This document shows, piece by piece, positions 13,104 to 21,489 of a DNA stretch of 64,000 bases. The notes below the pieces were generated by a model that did not search any database, was not told the origin of the DNA, and saw only the letters and a list, made by a program, of their open reading frames with translations. The DNA is from Dyella sedimenti (GTDB lineage Bacteria; Pseudomonadota; Gammaproteobacteria; Xanthomonadales; Rhodanobacteraceae). The position numbers were made by a program, and so were the translations under genes. The stretch spans positions 124,001 to 188,000 of the forward strand of contig NZ_JAKWJO010000002.1 of the NCBI RefSeq assembly GCF_022760995.1. The letters run 5' to 3'. The first letter of the stretch is position 1; each line of letters opens with the position of its first letter.

Positions 13104-14197
13104 GGCGAGGCTTCCGCGCGGGCGCCGCGCGTATCCACGTCGGCCACCACCGATAGGCCCGGGCGCAGCACGCCCAGCGCGCCGTCGCGGTTATCCAGCG
13201 CCACGCGCACCGGCACGCGCTGCACGATCTTGGTGAAGTTGCCGGTAGCGTTCTCCGGCGGCAGCACGCTGAACTGCGCTCCGGTGGCCGGCGCGAGGCT
13301 GGCCAGGTGGCCATGGAACACGCGTCCCGGCATCACGTCGGCGCGGATCGCCACCGGCTGGCCGGCGCGCATGCGCGCGAGCTGGTCCTCCTTGAAGTTG
13401 GCGTCGACCCACAGGCCACGCGCGGGCACCACCGACAGCAGTTGCGTGCCGGCCGCCGCATAGGCGCCCACGCGGGCGCGGCGGTTGCCGACCACGCCGT
13501 CCACCGGCGCGCGCAGTTCGGTGTAGCCCTCGTTGAGGCGGGCAAGATCCAGTTCGGCCTGGGCCTGTTCCAGCGCGGCGCGCGCCTGCAGCTTTTGCGT
13601 GGCGATCACGTCGATCTGGCGCTGCGCCGCCTTCAGCGCGGCCTGCGCCCTCGCCGAGGCGGCCCGCGCGGTCTTGAAGTCGGCGTCGGCGCGCTGCGCG
13701 CTCTCGATCGACACCGCCGCGCGGCGGGACAGGTCGCGGTAGCGCGACTTGTCCTCGCGCGAGCGCTGGGTTTCCGCCTCCGCCGCCAGCACGCCGGCCT
13801 GGGCCTGGCCAATCACCTCCTGCTGCAGCCGTTCGGTGGCGTCGAGGTTGGCCAGCAGCGCCCGCTGCGCGGCGACCGCGCCCTCGGCCTTGGCCACGGC
13901 GGCGCGGTAGTCGCGGTCGTCGATCTTCACCAGCAGGTCGCCGGCATGCACGACCTGGTTGTCGGTGACGGCAAGCCGGGCGATGTAGCCGGAGACCTTG
14001 GGAGCGATCACAGTGATGTCGCCCCCCACGTAGGCGTCGTCGGTGTCCTCGATGAAACGGCCCACGCTCCACCAGTGGACGCCGTACCCGACGATGGCAA
14101 GCGCCGCCACGATGGTGGACAGGATCATCAGTTTGCGCCGGCCGCGCGGCGCGGGCCTGGGGAGCGCGGGCGCGCGCTCGGCGGCGGGATGGCTCAT
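13100..14197 (-). CDS. HlyD/EmrA-family periplasmic adaptor protein
   Basis: A 365-residue membrane-fusion protein with one N-terminal membrane helix (about residues 25-45), then TDDAYVGGDITVIAPKVSGYI, the standard EmrA lipoyl half-motif. A long alpha-hairpin rich in Ala, Gln and Arg follows, then the second lipoyl half (LRAPVDGVVGNRRARVG) and beta-barrel domains. It bridges the DHA2 transporter and the outer-membrane channel. I chose ATG 14197 (MSHPAAER); an in-frame GTG at 14218 would add seven residues. The AT-rich inverted repeat at 14227-14247 lies 30 bp upstream and is the likely TetR-controlled operator of this operon. Confidence 0.92.
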   Translation of the reverse strand: MSHPAAERAPALPRPAPRGRRKLMILSTIVAALAIVGYGVHWWSVGRFIEDTDDAYVGGDITVIAPKVSGYIARLAVTDNQVVHAGDLLVKIDDRDYRAAVAKAEGAVAAQRALLANLDATERLQQEVIGQAQAGVLAAEAETQRSREDKSRYRDLSRRAAVSIESAQRADADFKTARAASARAQAALKAAQRQIDVIATQKLQARAALEQAQAELDLARLNEGYTELRAPVDGVVGNRRARVGAYAAAGTQLLSVVPARGLWVDANFKEDQLARMRAGQPVAIRADVMPGRVFHGHLASLAPATGAQFSVLPPENATGNFTKIVQRVPVRVALDNRDGALGVLRPGLSVVADVDTRGARAEASP

Positions 14198-14226
14198 GGC
14201 TTTATCTGCTTGGCCCACTGGGCTTT

Positions 14227-14247
14227 AAATTATAATCATAATATAAA
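14227..14247. promoter_or_regulatory. Putative TetR operator, copy 1 (efflux operon)
   Basis: AAATTATA-N5-AATATAAA contains the inverted repeat TTATA-N7-TATAA (14230-14234 and 14242-14246). The same layout recurs at 14944-14964 upstream of the tetR gene. Both sites are extremely AT-rich in a very GC-rich region. It sits between tetR and the adaptor gene, where it could also hold the -10 region (TATAAT) of the efflux promoter. Confidence 0.7.
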
Positions 14248-14298
14248 TGACGATGCCAAGTCGCAAGCGACGCCTCCTGGCGCCGGCACCGGATGCTC

Positions 14299-14886
14299 TT
14301 AGTGCGCCTCCACCAGCAGGGCGAGCGCGGCCTTGCGGCCAGCGGCCAGGATCTCGTCGCTGACCGCCTCGTCGTCCACCGCGCGCGACAAGGCCAGCGC
14401 GCCGGCCATGGTGGAGAACATCGCCATGGCGGTAGCGCGACGCTGCCGGGGCTTGAGCGTCCTGGGCAGGGCATCGGCCAACAGGGCGGTGATCCGTTCG
14501 ACGCCACGGCCGAATTCCGCGCGCACCGGCTCGGCGCTGCGCGCGATCTCGGGCGACAACGCGGCAGCCACGCAGCCCAGCGCGGCATTGCGGCGATGCG
14601 CCGGGCTGAGGTAGCTGTCGACCAGCGCCTCGATGCCGCCGCCTTCGGGATCGCGCAGCACCTTCTCCAGCCGCTCATAGGTGCCCTGCCAGGCCTTGGC
14701 GACCGCTTCGCGGGCCAGGTCGTCCTTGGACTCGAAGTGGTTGTAGAAGCCGCCCTGGGTCAGGCCGAGGTCGCCCATCAGGTTGGCCACGCCGACCGCG
14801 GCGATGCCTTCGCCGCGGAAGCGCCGCGAGGCGGTATCGATGATCTTCTGCCGCGTGGCTTCCTTGTGTCCCTTGCCGTAGCGCAT
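14299..14886 (-). CDS. TetR-family transcriptional repressor
   Basis: About 195 residues. The N-terminal helix-turn-helix reads HKEATRQKIIDTASRRFRGEG then VANLMGDLGLTQGGFYNHFESKDDL, the standard TetR DNA-binding block; the C-terminal helical domain binds an unknown ligand. ATG 14886 (MRYGKGHKEATR) is the usual start for this subgroup, with GGCGGGA upstream; ATGs at 14895, 14907 and 14940 are in frame. It is first in the same-strand cluster with the pump, and divergent to the SDR gene. Two copies of a shared inverted repeat flank it, so it probably represses itself, the pump and the SDR gene. Confidence 0.92.
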   Translation of the reverse strand: MRYGKGHKEATRQKIIDTASRRFRGEGIAAVGVANLMGDLGLTQGGFYNHFESKDDLAREAVAKAWQGTYERLEKVLRDPEGGGIEALVDSYLSPAHRRNAALGCVAAALSPEIARSAEPVRAEFGRGVERITALLADALPRTLKPRQRRATAMAMFSTMAGALALSRAVDDEAVSDEILAAGRKAALALLVEAH

Positions 14887-14943
14887 GGCCTGCATTCCCG
14901 CCGGCATCGGCCGGCTATTGAAATTTCCGGCGCCGATCATATC

Positions 14944-14964
14944 AAATTATAGCCGTCATATAAA
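14944..14964. promoter_or_regulatory. Putative TetR operator, copy 2 (tetR/SDR intergenic)
   Basis: AAATTATA-N5-CATATAAA with inverted repeat TTATA (14947-14951) and TATAA (14959-14963), spaced by 7 bp exactly as in copy 1. It lies between the divergent tetR and SDR genes, in position to control both. Confidence 0.7.
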
Positions 14965-15010
14965 ACGACAGCGCTCCTTCCTTCCGTTTCATTCATCGAG
15001 GCCACACTGC

Positions 15011-15715
15011 ATGCATATCCAAGGTTCCGTCGCGCTGGTCACCGGCGCCAATCGCGGGCTCGGGCTCGCCTACGCCAAGGCCCTGCTCGCCGCCGGCGCA
15101 CGCAAGGTCTACGCCGGCGCGCGCGATCCGGCCACCGTCACCCTGCCGGGCGTCATTGCGGTCAAGCTAGACGTCACGCGGCCGCAGGACATCACGGCCG
15201 CGGCCGCCCAATGTGCCGACGTCGATATCGTCGTCAACAATGCCGGCATCGCCGATACCACGCCGCTGCTCGATCCCGCCCACGGCGTCGCCGCGCTGCG
15301 CCGGCTGCTGGATACCAACCTGCACGGCGTCCATGCGATGGCGCTGGCGTTCGCGCCGGTGCTCAAGGCCAACGGCGGCGGCGCGCTGGTGAACATGCTT
15401 TCCGCATTGAGCTGGGTGAGCCTGGGGTCCTTGGACGCCTATTCGGTATCCAAGGCCGCCGCCTGGGCGCTGACCAATGGCCTTCGCAATGAATTGCGCG
15501 CGCAGGGCACGCAGGTGCTGGCGGTGCATGCCGGCTACATCGACACCGACATGGCCAGCCACGTCGACGCGCCCAAAAGCAGCCCCGACGACATCGCCCG
15601 CCGCACGCTGGAGGCGCTGGCCAGGGGCGAATCCGAGGTGCTGGCCGACCAGGCCTCGCAACAGGTGAAGGCGGGCTTCGCCGCGACCCCGTCGTACTAC
15701 CTCGGCGCCGCCTGA
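15011..15715 (+). CDS. Short-chain dehydrogenase/reductase (SDR)
   Basis: A 234-residue classical SDR. The dinucleotide site is TGANRGLG, the structural motif VNNAG, the catalytic Ser lies in MLSALSW and the YxxxK pair in YSVSK. It reduces or oxidises an unidentified carbonyl or alcohol in the cytoplasm. It is divergent from tetR and shares the intergenic operator, so it is probably induced with the efflux pump; detoxification of the same compound, or of an aldehyde/quinone, is a reasonable inference. ATG 15011 has GAGG about 9 bp upstream. Confidence 0.92.
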   Translation: MHIQGSVALVTGANRGLGLAYAKALLAAGARKVYAGARDPATVTLPGVIAVKLDVTRPQDITAAAAQCADVDIVVNNAGIADTTPLLDPAHGVAALRRLLDTNLHGVHAMALAFAPVLKANGGGALVNMLSALSWVSLGSLDAYSVSKAAAWALTNGLRNELRAQGTQVLAVHAGYIDTDMASHVDAPKSSPDDIARRTLEALARGESEVLADQASQQVKAGFAATPSYYLGAA

Positions 15716-15727
15716 CGCGCCGTTCCG

Positions 15728-15755
15728 CCGGGCGTCCCGCACGCGGGGCGCCCGG
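15728..15755. terminator. Strong GC hairpin after the SDR gene
   Basis: A 13-bp stem with one G-U pair (15728-15740 with 15743-15755) starts 12 bp after the SDR stop. It lacks a U-run, so it may be a stabilising or Rho-dependent end structure rather than an intrinsic terminator. Confidence 0.4.
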
Positions 15756-15862
15756 ACGATGCGGCTGCGAATGGACGCCAAGGCGGCCGCTGCCGCGGCG
15801 CACCACTGGACGAAAAAGCCCGGGGGAGTCACCCTTACCGTCTCCCCAAGCCAGGATCGTCC

Positions 15863-16882
15863 ATGAGAACGCCAGCCCGTGCCGCCCCGACTTTGCTTGC
15901 TGATCTCGGCGGCACCAATGTGCGATTCGCCCTGGCCGACCCGAGTCGTACCGCGCCGCTGCTGGAAGACAGCGTGCGGCGCTATCGCGTCAAGGACTAC
16001 GAATCGCTGGCCGAGGCCATCCGCCAGTATTTCCAGGACACCGGCCATACCGCGCCGCGCGCGGTGATCGCCGCCGCCGGCCGCGTGAGCGAGGGCGAGA
16101 CGGTCAAGGTCACCAACAATCCCTGGCTGGTCGCCGCGCACGCCTTGCAGGCGGAACTCGGCATGGAAGCGGTGCATCTGGTAAACGATTTCGCCGCGCA
16201 GGCGATGGCGGTGCCGCTGCTCACCCACGACCAGCTTTCCCCGGTGGGCCCGCAGGCCATGCCGGTGCTGGGCCTGCGCGAGCCGCAGACCTTCGTGGTG
16301 ATGGGCCCGGGCACGGGCCTGGGCGTGGCCGGCCTGCTGCGCCGCGAAAGCCACTGGATCGTGCTGGAGACCGAAGGCGGTCACGCCGGCTTCGCCGCGC
16401 ACACGGCCGAGGACGTGGAGATCCTGCATCGCCTCAACGCGCGCTTCGGCCGCGTTTCCAACGAGCGCATGATCTGCGGCAACGGCCTGGTGAACCTCTA
16501 CCTCGCGCTGGCCGACATCGCCGGCCAGAAGGCTGAGGAATACACGCCCGAGGACATCACCGCGCGCGCCGAGGCGGGCAGCGACCCGCTGTGCGTACGC
16601 ACGGTGGAGACGCTGGCCGGCATCTTCGGCAGCGTGGCGGGCGACCTGGTGCTGAGCCTGGGCGGCTGGGACGGTGTCTACCTCACCGGCGGCGTGCTGC
16701 CGATCCTGCTGCCGTGGCTCAAGCGCGGCGGCTTCCGCGAGCGCTTCGAGGCCAAAGGCCGTTTCCGCGAGACGATGGAGCAGGTGCCTACGGTGGCGAT
16801 GATGCATCCGGAACCCGGCCTGCTCGGCGCCGCCGCGCTGGCGGTGCTGGATGCGGGCAAGCCGCTGGTGCCGGGGCAATAA
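15863..16882 (+). CDS. glk: Glucokinase
   Basis: A 339-residue protein of the bacterial glucokinase (Glk, ROK-like/ASKHA fold) family, which phosphorylates glucose to glucose 6-phosphate with ATP in the cytoplasm. The phosphate-binding LLADLGGTNVRFAL is at the start. NDFAAQAMAV, the GPGTGLGVAGL loop and ETEGGHAGFA mark the glucose site. ATG 15863 has AGGA 6-7 bp upstream. It is followed by a 27-bp-arm palindromic repeat and a HAD phosphatase, so it is likely monocistronic. With gnd further along it supports glucose use via Entner-Doudoroff or pentose phosphate routes. Confidence 0.95.
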   Translation: MRTPARAAPTLLADLGGTNVRFALADPSRTAPLLEDSVRRYRVKDYESLAEAIRQYFQDTGHTAPRAVIAAAGRVSEGETVKVTNNPWLVAAHALQAELGMEAVHLVNDFAAQAMAVPLLTHDQLSPVGPQAMPVLGLREPQTFVVMGPGTGLGVAGLLRRESHWIVLETEGGHAGFAAHTAEDVEILHRLNARFGRVSNERMICGNGLVNLYLALADIAGQKAEEYTPEDITARAEAGSDPLCVRTVETLAGIFGSVAGDLVLSLGGWDGVYLTGGVLPILLPWLKRGGFRERFEAKGRFRETMEQVPTVAMMHPEPGLLGAAALAVLDAGKPLVPGQ

Positions 16883-16890
16883 GCCCTCCC

Positions 16891-16954
16891 TGTAGGAGCG
16901 CACCCAGTGCGCGACCGCCGTACACCACGGTCGCGCACTGGGTGCGCTCCTGCA
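16891..16954. repeat. GGAGCGCACCC palindromic repeat, copy A
   Basis: Two 27-bp arms (16891-16917 and 16928-16954) are complementary except for one base, around a 10-base loop. It starts 9 bp after the glk stop. It belongs to a family found at four other places in the window (18250, 30369, 31318, 57872), all intergenic. Confidence 0.85.
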
Positions 16955-17032
16955 AGTCCCTGAAAAGGCGTTGCGCATTCGTCATCGCGGATCGGCGACA
17001 CTAGACGTCCATACTGTATTGGAGCCCTCCCC

Positions 17033-17716
17033 ATGCCCCGCACCGATACTGCCTTCCTGTTCGATCTCGACGGCACCCTGGTCGACAGCGTCTACCAGCA
17101 CGTGCTGGCCTGGAAGGAAGCGCTGGACCGCGAGGGCGTGGAACTGTCCGTGTGGCGCATCCACCGCAAGATCGGCATGAGCGGCGGCCTGTTCGCCAAC
17201 ATCCTGTTGCGCGAGACGGGCCTGGAGATCACCGAGGAACGCCTGGTGCGGCTGCGCGACTGGCACGCCGAGGCCTACAACCGCCAGGCCACGCAGGGCG
17301 CGGTGCGTCCCCTGCCCGGCGCGCGCGAGCTGCTGGCCTTCCTCACCGACGAGGAGATCCCTTGGGCCATCGCCACCAGCGGCCGCATGACCACCGCCGC
17401 GCACAACCTGGAAGCACTGGGCGTGGACCCGTCCAAGGTGCCGGTGGTAACGCGCGACCAGGTGCGCCACGCCAAGCCCGATCCCGACCTGTTCATCACC
17501 GCCGCGCAGCGCCTGGGCATGGACATCCACTATTGCCTGGTGATCGGCGACAGCATCTGGGACATGCTGGCCGCGCAGCGCGCCCGTTCGCTTGGCGTGG
17601 GCCTGCTCTCCGGCGGCTATGGCCAGGAGGAGCTGGAAGATGCCGGCGCGTTCCGCGTCTACGAGGATCCGGCGGACCTGCTGCGGCATATCGACGAGGT
17701 GGCCGCCAGGCGCTGA
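17033..17716 (+). CDS. HAD-superfamily phosphatase (Gph/phosphoglucomutase-like)
   Basis: A 227-residue HAD hydrolase. Motif I is FDLDGTLVDS, motif II is ATSGR, and motifs III/IV are K in HAKPDPD and GDSIWDM. The helical cap between motifs I and II puts it with phosphoglycolate phosphatases and beta-phosphoglucomutases. Substrate is not readable; a small phosphorylated sugar or acid is likely. It is cytoplasmic, with no signal peptide. It is separated from glk by the palindromic repeat and need not be co-transcribed with it. Confidence 0.9.
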   Translation: MPRTDTAFLFDLDGTLVDSVYQHVLAWKEALDREGVELSVWRIHRKIGMSGGLFANILLRETGLEITEERLVRLRDWHAEAYNRQATQGAVRPLPGARELLAFLTDEEIPWAIATSGRMTTAAHNLEALGVDPSKVPVVTRDQVRHAKPDPDLFITAAQRLGMDIHYCLVIGDSIWDMLAAQRARSLGVGLLSGGYGQEELEDAGAFRVYEDPADLLRHIDEVAARR

Positions 17717-17912
17717 TGGCAACGGATTACGGCTTCCTTCCCGCCCGCTTCACCCGTTCCTAACCTTGCCATGTCAGGTGGGATTCATCGCCGCCGGAGC
17801 GCCAGCGGTTAGGCTCGGAAGCCGATGCTCGCTCTTCACTTGACCTGCGCAAACAAGCTCCCGGCGCGGGCCACGTGGAGACCGCAAACAGGCTCTCAGA
17901 CCGGAGGCCGCC

Positions 17913-18236
17913 ATGCGCCGCACCATCGCCATGCTTCCGCTCGCCCTGCTGGTGGCGTGCTCGCCCTCCGCGCCGCCGCCCGAGCAGAAGCCGCCCAAGC
18001 CGCAGGCCGAGCAGAGCACCCCGGACAACGCCACGCTGGGCTCGCCCGGATGGTATGCGTGGGTGGACCAGCGCTTGCACGTCAGCGACGACGGCCACGG
18101 GCCGGATCGCGGTTCCACCGAATGGAACCATGCCGTGCAGCGGAAGCTGGGCCAGGAGGCACCGCAGTCGCCGCCGGGCTCGCCGCAATGGCAACAAGCG
18201 GTGGATGCCCTGCTGCGCACACGGCCGGCGTTGTAG
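17913..18236 (+). CDS. Small proline-rich lipoprotein of unknown function
   Basis: A 107-residue predicted lipoprotein: MRRTIAMLPLALLVAC gives a lipobox with Cys16, followed by a Pro-rich spacer. The mature domain has two similar short segments, GSPGWYAWVDQRL and GSPQWQQAVDALL, suggesting an internal duplication of a GSPxWxxxVD motif. I do not recognise the family. ATG 17913 has GGAGG 6 bp before it. It converges on the SNF2 gene with a palindromic repeat between the two stops. Confidence 0.75.
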   Translation: MRRTIAMLPLALLVACSPSAPPPEQKPPKPQAEQSTPDNATLGSPGWYAWVDQRLHVSDDGHGPDRGSTEWNHAVQRKLGQEAPQSPPGSPQWQQAVDALLRTRPAL

Positions 18237-18249
18237 CGGCGAGCATTCT

Positions 18250-18315
18250 GTGGGATGCGCACCCTGTGCGCGATGGTTCCTTGCGAGGCCTGTCGCGCAC
18301 AGGGTGCGCTCCCAC
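18250..18315. repeat. GGAGCGCACCC palindromic repeat, copy B
   Basis: Arms 18250-18273 and 18293-18315 match except for one extra T in the left arm. It lies between the converging lipoprotein and SNF2 genes and could act as a two-way end-of-transcription structure. Confidence 0.8.
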
Positions 18316-18318
18316 GGC

Positions 18319-21300
18319 TCAACCCGGCGCCAGCAGTTCGTCCAGGTCTTCCTGGTCGAAGCTGAGCCGCTCACGCGTGCCGCCGCCTTCCAGCACCGCC
18401 TCGGCCAGCTCGGCCTTGCGAGCCTTCAGTTCCTCGATGCGCTCCTCCACCGTGCCGGCGGTGATCAGGCGGAACACGAACACCGGCTTGTCCTGGCCGA
18501 TGCGGTGCGCGCGGTCGGAAGCCTGCGCCTCGGCGGCGGGGTTCCACCACGGGTCGTAGTGGATCACCGTATCGGCCGCGGTGAGGTTGAGGCCCACGCC
18601 GCCCGCCTTCAGCGACAGCAGGAACAGCGGCACCTCGCCTTCCTGGAACTGGCGCACCGGCTCGGCGCGGTCGCGCGTCTCGCCGGTGAGCGTCACGTAG
18701 GGAATGCGCTGGCGGTCCAGCTCGTTCGCGATCAGCTTGAGCATCTCGGTGAACTGCGAGAACAGCAGCACCTTGCGCCCTTCCGCCAGCAGCGCGGGCA
18801 GCATGTCCATCAGCAGCTCGAACTTGGCCGAGTCGCGCACGCCGCGCGCGGCCTCCAGCTTCACCAGGCGCGGATCGCAGCAGACCTGGCGCAGCTTGAG
18901 CAGCGCGTCGAGCACAACGATGCCGCTGTGCGCGATGCCGCGCTGGGCGATCACTTCGCGCAGTTCCTCCGCCAGCGACAGGCGCAGGCTCTCGTACAAC
19001 TCGCGCTGGCGGCCTTCCAGCACCACGCGGCGGGTGATCTCGGTCTTGGGCGGCAGCTCGCTGGCCACCTGCGACTTGGTGCGGCGCAGAATGAACGGCG
19101 CCAGGCGGCGGTTGAGGCGGTCCTGGCAGTCGGTGTCGCGATGGCGCTCGATCGGGATGCGGTAATGGCGGCGGAACGCACCCTCGTCGCCAAGCAGGCC
19201 CGGCACGGCCAGGTCGACCTGCGACCACAGCTCGCCCAGGTGGTTTTCCAGCGGCGTGCCGGTGAGGCAGATGCAGCGTGGCGCGCGCAGGCTCAGCACG
19301 GCGCGGCGCGCCTGCGTGCGCGGGTTCTTCACCTGCTGCGCCTCGTCCAGCACGATCAGCGCGAACGGCTGCTTGCGCAGGCTGACCACGTCGCGCGGCA
19401 GCAGCGCGTAGCTGGTCAGCACGATGTCCTGCGCGCCCAGCTGCGAGAAGTCGCCGCCGCGTTGCGGCCCGTGCAGCGCCAGCACGCGCAGCGCGGGGGC
19501 GAAGCGGGCGATCTCGGCCTGCCAGTTCGGGATCAGGCTGGTGGGCACCACCACCAGCGCGGGCTGGGTGAGCGCGCCGCATTCCTTCAGCGCCAGCAGG
19601 TGGGTGATGAGTTGCAGCGTCTTGCCCAGGCCCATGTCGTCGGCGAGTACGCCGCCCACGCCGGCCTCGGCCAAGGCGTTCAACCAACGCAGACCTTCGC
19701 GCTGGTAGGGGCGAAGCTCGACAGTGAGTCCCTGCGGCACGGCATCGCTGGCGCGTTCGGCAGCGTCGCGCAGGCGCGCGGTGAAGCCGCGCAGCGCCTC
19801 CGGCGCCACCAGTTCGCCACCGGTGGGCAGCGCCTCGGCCAGTTCCTCCAGGCGCCCGGCCTGCACGCGCGGCAGGTGCAGCTTCCGGCGCGGGCGTTCC
19901 AGGTATTCGGCCAGCGGCGCCAGCAGGCCGCGCAGTTCCTTCAGGCGCACCGGCACGCGGCGGCGCTCGTCCACCGGGGCGTACCACACCGCATCCTCCG
20001 GCTCGTTCGGCACCGGACTCAGGTTCAGCTGGTGATCGGCCAACGCCTGCGCCACCGCGGGCAGCAGGTTGTGGCGCTTGCCTTCCAGCTCGATGCCGAT
20101 CTCCAGGTCGAAGGCGTGGTCGTCGGTGTCCTCCACCGCGTTGCCGTACCAGCGCACCGGGCCTTCCAGCACCTCGAACGGAAAGCTGGGCGCGTAGTCG
20201 AGCAGGAAGCCCTCGGCCTCCAGCTTGGGCCGCAGCGCCAGCCAGCGCGCGGGCGTGTTCACTTCCAGCGCGCCCGCGTAGCCCTTGCCGGGGAACAGCC
20301 AGGCATCGTCCGGCAGGGTATCGGCCAGGTCCCAGGGCAGGCCCTCGGTGTCCACGCCGGGGGTGAGTCCGGCGCGCTCGAGCTGCTCCATCGCGGAGAG
20401 CTCCTCCGCCCGGCGGCGGGTGATCTCCACCAGGTGGCCATTGCGCACGCGCCGCACCAGCGGCTCGCCGCCGCGGCTGGGCAGGCGCTCGCCGGCGTAG
20501 TCGAAGGCCAGGCGCGCATAGGCCAGCGGCGGCGTGCCGGCGGCCAGCCGCGCATGGCGGGTCAGCGCATGCAGGGTCAGCACCGGCTTGGGCACCAGCT
20601 CGGCGCGGCGCAGTTCGCCCAACACCTGCGGCAGCGGCAGGCGGTGCGACAGGCGGCTTGCCGGCAACGCCTCGCGCAGGCTCTGGGTGTATTCGTGCTT
20701 GAGCGGCGGCAGGTCCAGCCACTGCGATTCTTCCGGCGGCGCCTCCAGGTGGCCCAGCTCGGCGCGCTCGGCATCCAGGTACCACAGGCCGTCGATGCGC
20801 AGCAGGCGGTGGTTGGCCGGCAGCGAGGGCAGTAGGCGCTGGCTGCCATCCTGTTCGAGCTGCCATTGCCAGTTGAGCTGGTGCGCCTTGCCGCGCGACA
20901 GGCGCAGGCCGGCCAAGCCACCCAGGAAGCACGGTGTGGTGTCCAGGATCTCCGCCAGCAGGGCGTCGCCCACGTGGCCGGCCAGGCGTGCATAGCTGCG
21001 GCTTTTGCGCAGGCTCTGCGGCAGGCCCAGCACGGTGGCGGCCAATCGCTGCTCGTGCGGTGCCAGCGGCAGCTGCGACAGGTGCTTGCTGTCCAGCGGC
21101 GCCGGCCGCGCATAGCGGCCCTGCTCGGCCACGGTGAGCAGTACCGGAGCCACGTCCAGATGCGCGTAGGGCGCGCCCTCTTCGGGCATCACCTCGAGGA
21201 AGAAGCCCAGCACCGCCGTCTCCTGCGGCGCCGCCGCGACCGGCGAGGCCAGCAGTCGGCGCCACACGCCGGGCAACGGCTCGGCACCGCTGTCGCCGCG

Positions 21301-21351
21301 CTGCGGGGGCGGATGGTCGTGCCGTTTATCGTCCGGTGACTGCATGCGCAT
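18319..21351 (-). CDS. SNF2/RapA-like DEAD/H-box helicase
   Basis: A protein of about 1010 residues. The C-terminal half is a SNF2 ATPase: LRPYQREGLRWLNAL, Walker A LADDMGLGKT, DEAQQVKN, LTGTPLENHLGELW, then the second lobe with LLFSQFTEML, LLSLKAGGVGLNLTAADTV and DRAHRIGQ. The N-terminal ~500 residues form the variable region found in bacterial SNF2 proteins of this class. By family it is a double-stranded DNA translocase that remodels protein-DNA complexes; the partner is unknown. ATG 21351 (MRMQSPDD) or 21345 are both possible; a TTG further out is unlikely. It lies downstream of gpsA on the same strand with a 138-bp gap. Confidence 0.92.
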   Translation of the reverse strand: MRMQSPDDKRHDHPPPQRGDSGAEPLPGVWRRLLASPVAAAPQETAVLGFFLEVMPEEGAPYAHLDVAPVLLTVAEQGRYARPAPLDSKHLSQLPLAPHEQRLAATVLGLPQSLRKSRSYARLAGHVGDALLAEILDTTPCFLGGLAGLRLSRGKAHQLNWQWQLEQDGSQRLLPSLPANHRLLRIDGLWYLDAERAELGHLEAPPEESQWLDLPPLKHEYTQSLREALPASRLSHRLPLPQVLGELRRAELVPKPVLTLHALTRHARLAAGTPPLAYARLAFDYAGERLPSRGGEPLVRRVRNGHLVEITRRRAEELSAMEQLERAGLTPGVDTEGLPWDLADTLPDDAWLFPGKGYAGALEVNTPARWLALRPKLEAEGFLLDYAPSFPFEVLEGPVRWYGNAVEDTDDHAFDLEIGIELEGKRHNLLPAVAQALADHQLNLSPVPNEPEDAVWYAPVDERRRVPVRLKELRGLLAPLAEYLERPRRKLHLPRVQAGRLEELAEALPTGGELVAPEALRGFTARLRDAAERASDAVPQGLTVELRPYQREGLRWLNALAEAGVGGVLADDMGLGKTLQLITHLLALKECGALTQPALVVVPTSLIPNWQAEIARFAPALRVLALHGPQRGGDFSQLGAQDIVLTSYALLPRDVVSLRKQPFALIVLDEAQQVKNPRTQARRAVLSLRAPRCICLTGTPLENHLGELWSQVDLAVPGLLGDEGAFRRHYRIPIERHRDTDCQDRLNRRLAPFILRRTKSQVASELPPKTEITRRVVLEGRQRELYESLRLSLAEELREVIAQRGIAHSGIVVLDALLKLRQVCCDPRLVKLEAARGVRDSAKFELLMDMLPALLAEGRKVLLFSQFTEMLKLIANELDRQRIPYVTLTGETRDRAEPVRQFQEGEVPLFLLSLKAGGVGLNLTAADTVIHYDPWWNPAAEAQASDRAHRIGQDKPVFVFRLITAGTVEERIEELKARKAELAEAVLEGGGTRERLSFDQEDLDELLAPG

Positions 21352-21489
21352 TCGGTCCGTAGGGGCGACCAAAAGATTCAGCTTAGCAAGGCTCTTGCAC
21401 GCGTGCGCGTCTCAACGCCCGGTTTTTTCATACCGGACGTTGAAACAAAGGACGACGCATTTCGGCGTGGACCGCCGACAGTGGCTGGG

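Noticed and set aside
21412..21443. Terminator-like hairpin between the gpsA stop and the SNF2 gene start
   Set aside because: The stem has a mismatch and the T6 run lies in the loop, not after the stem. On the transcribed (minus) strand it would be an A-run, so it is not a terminator.
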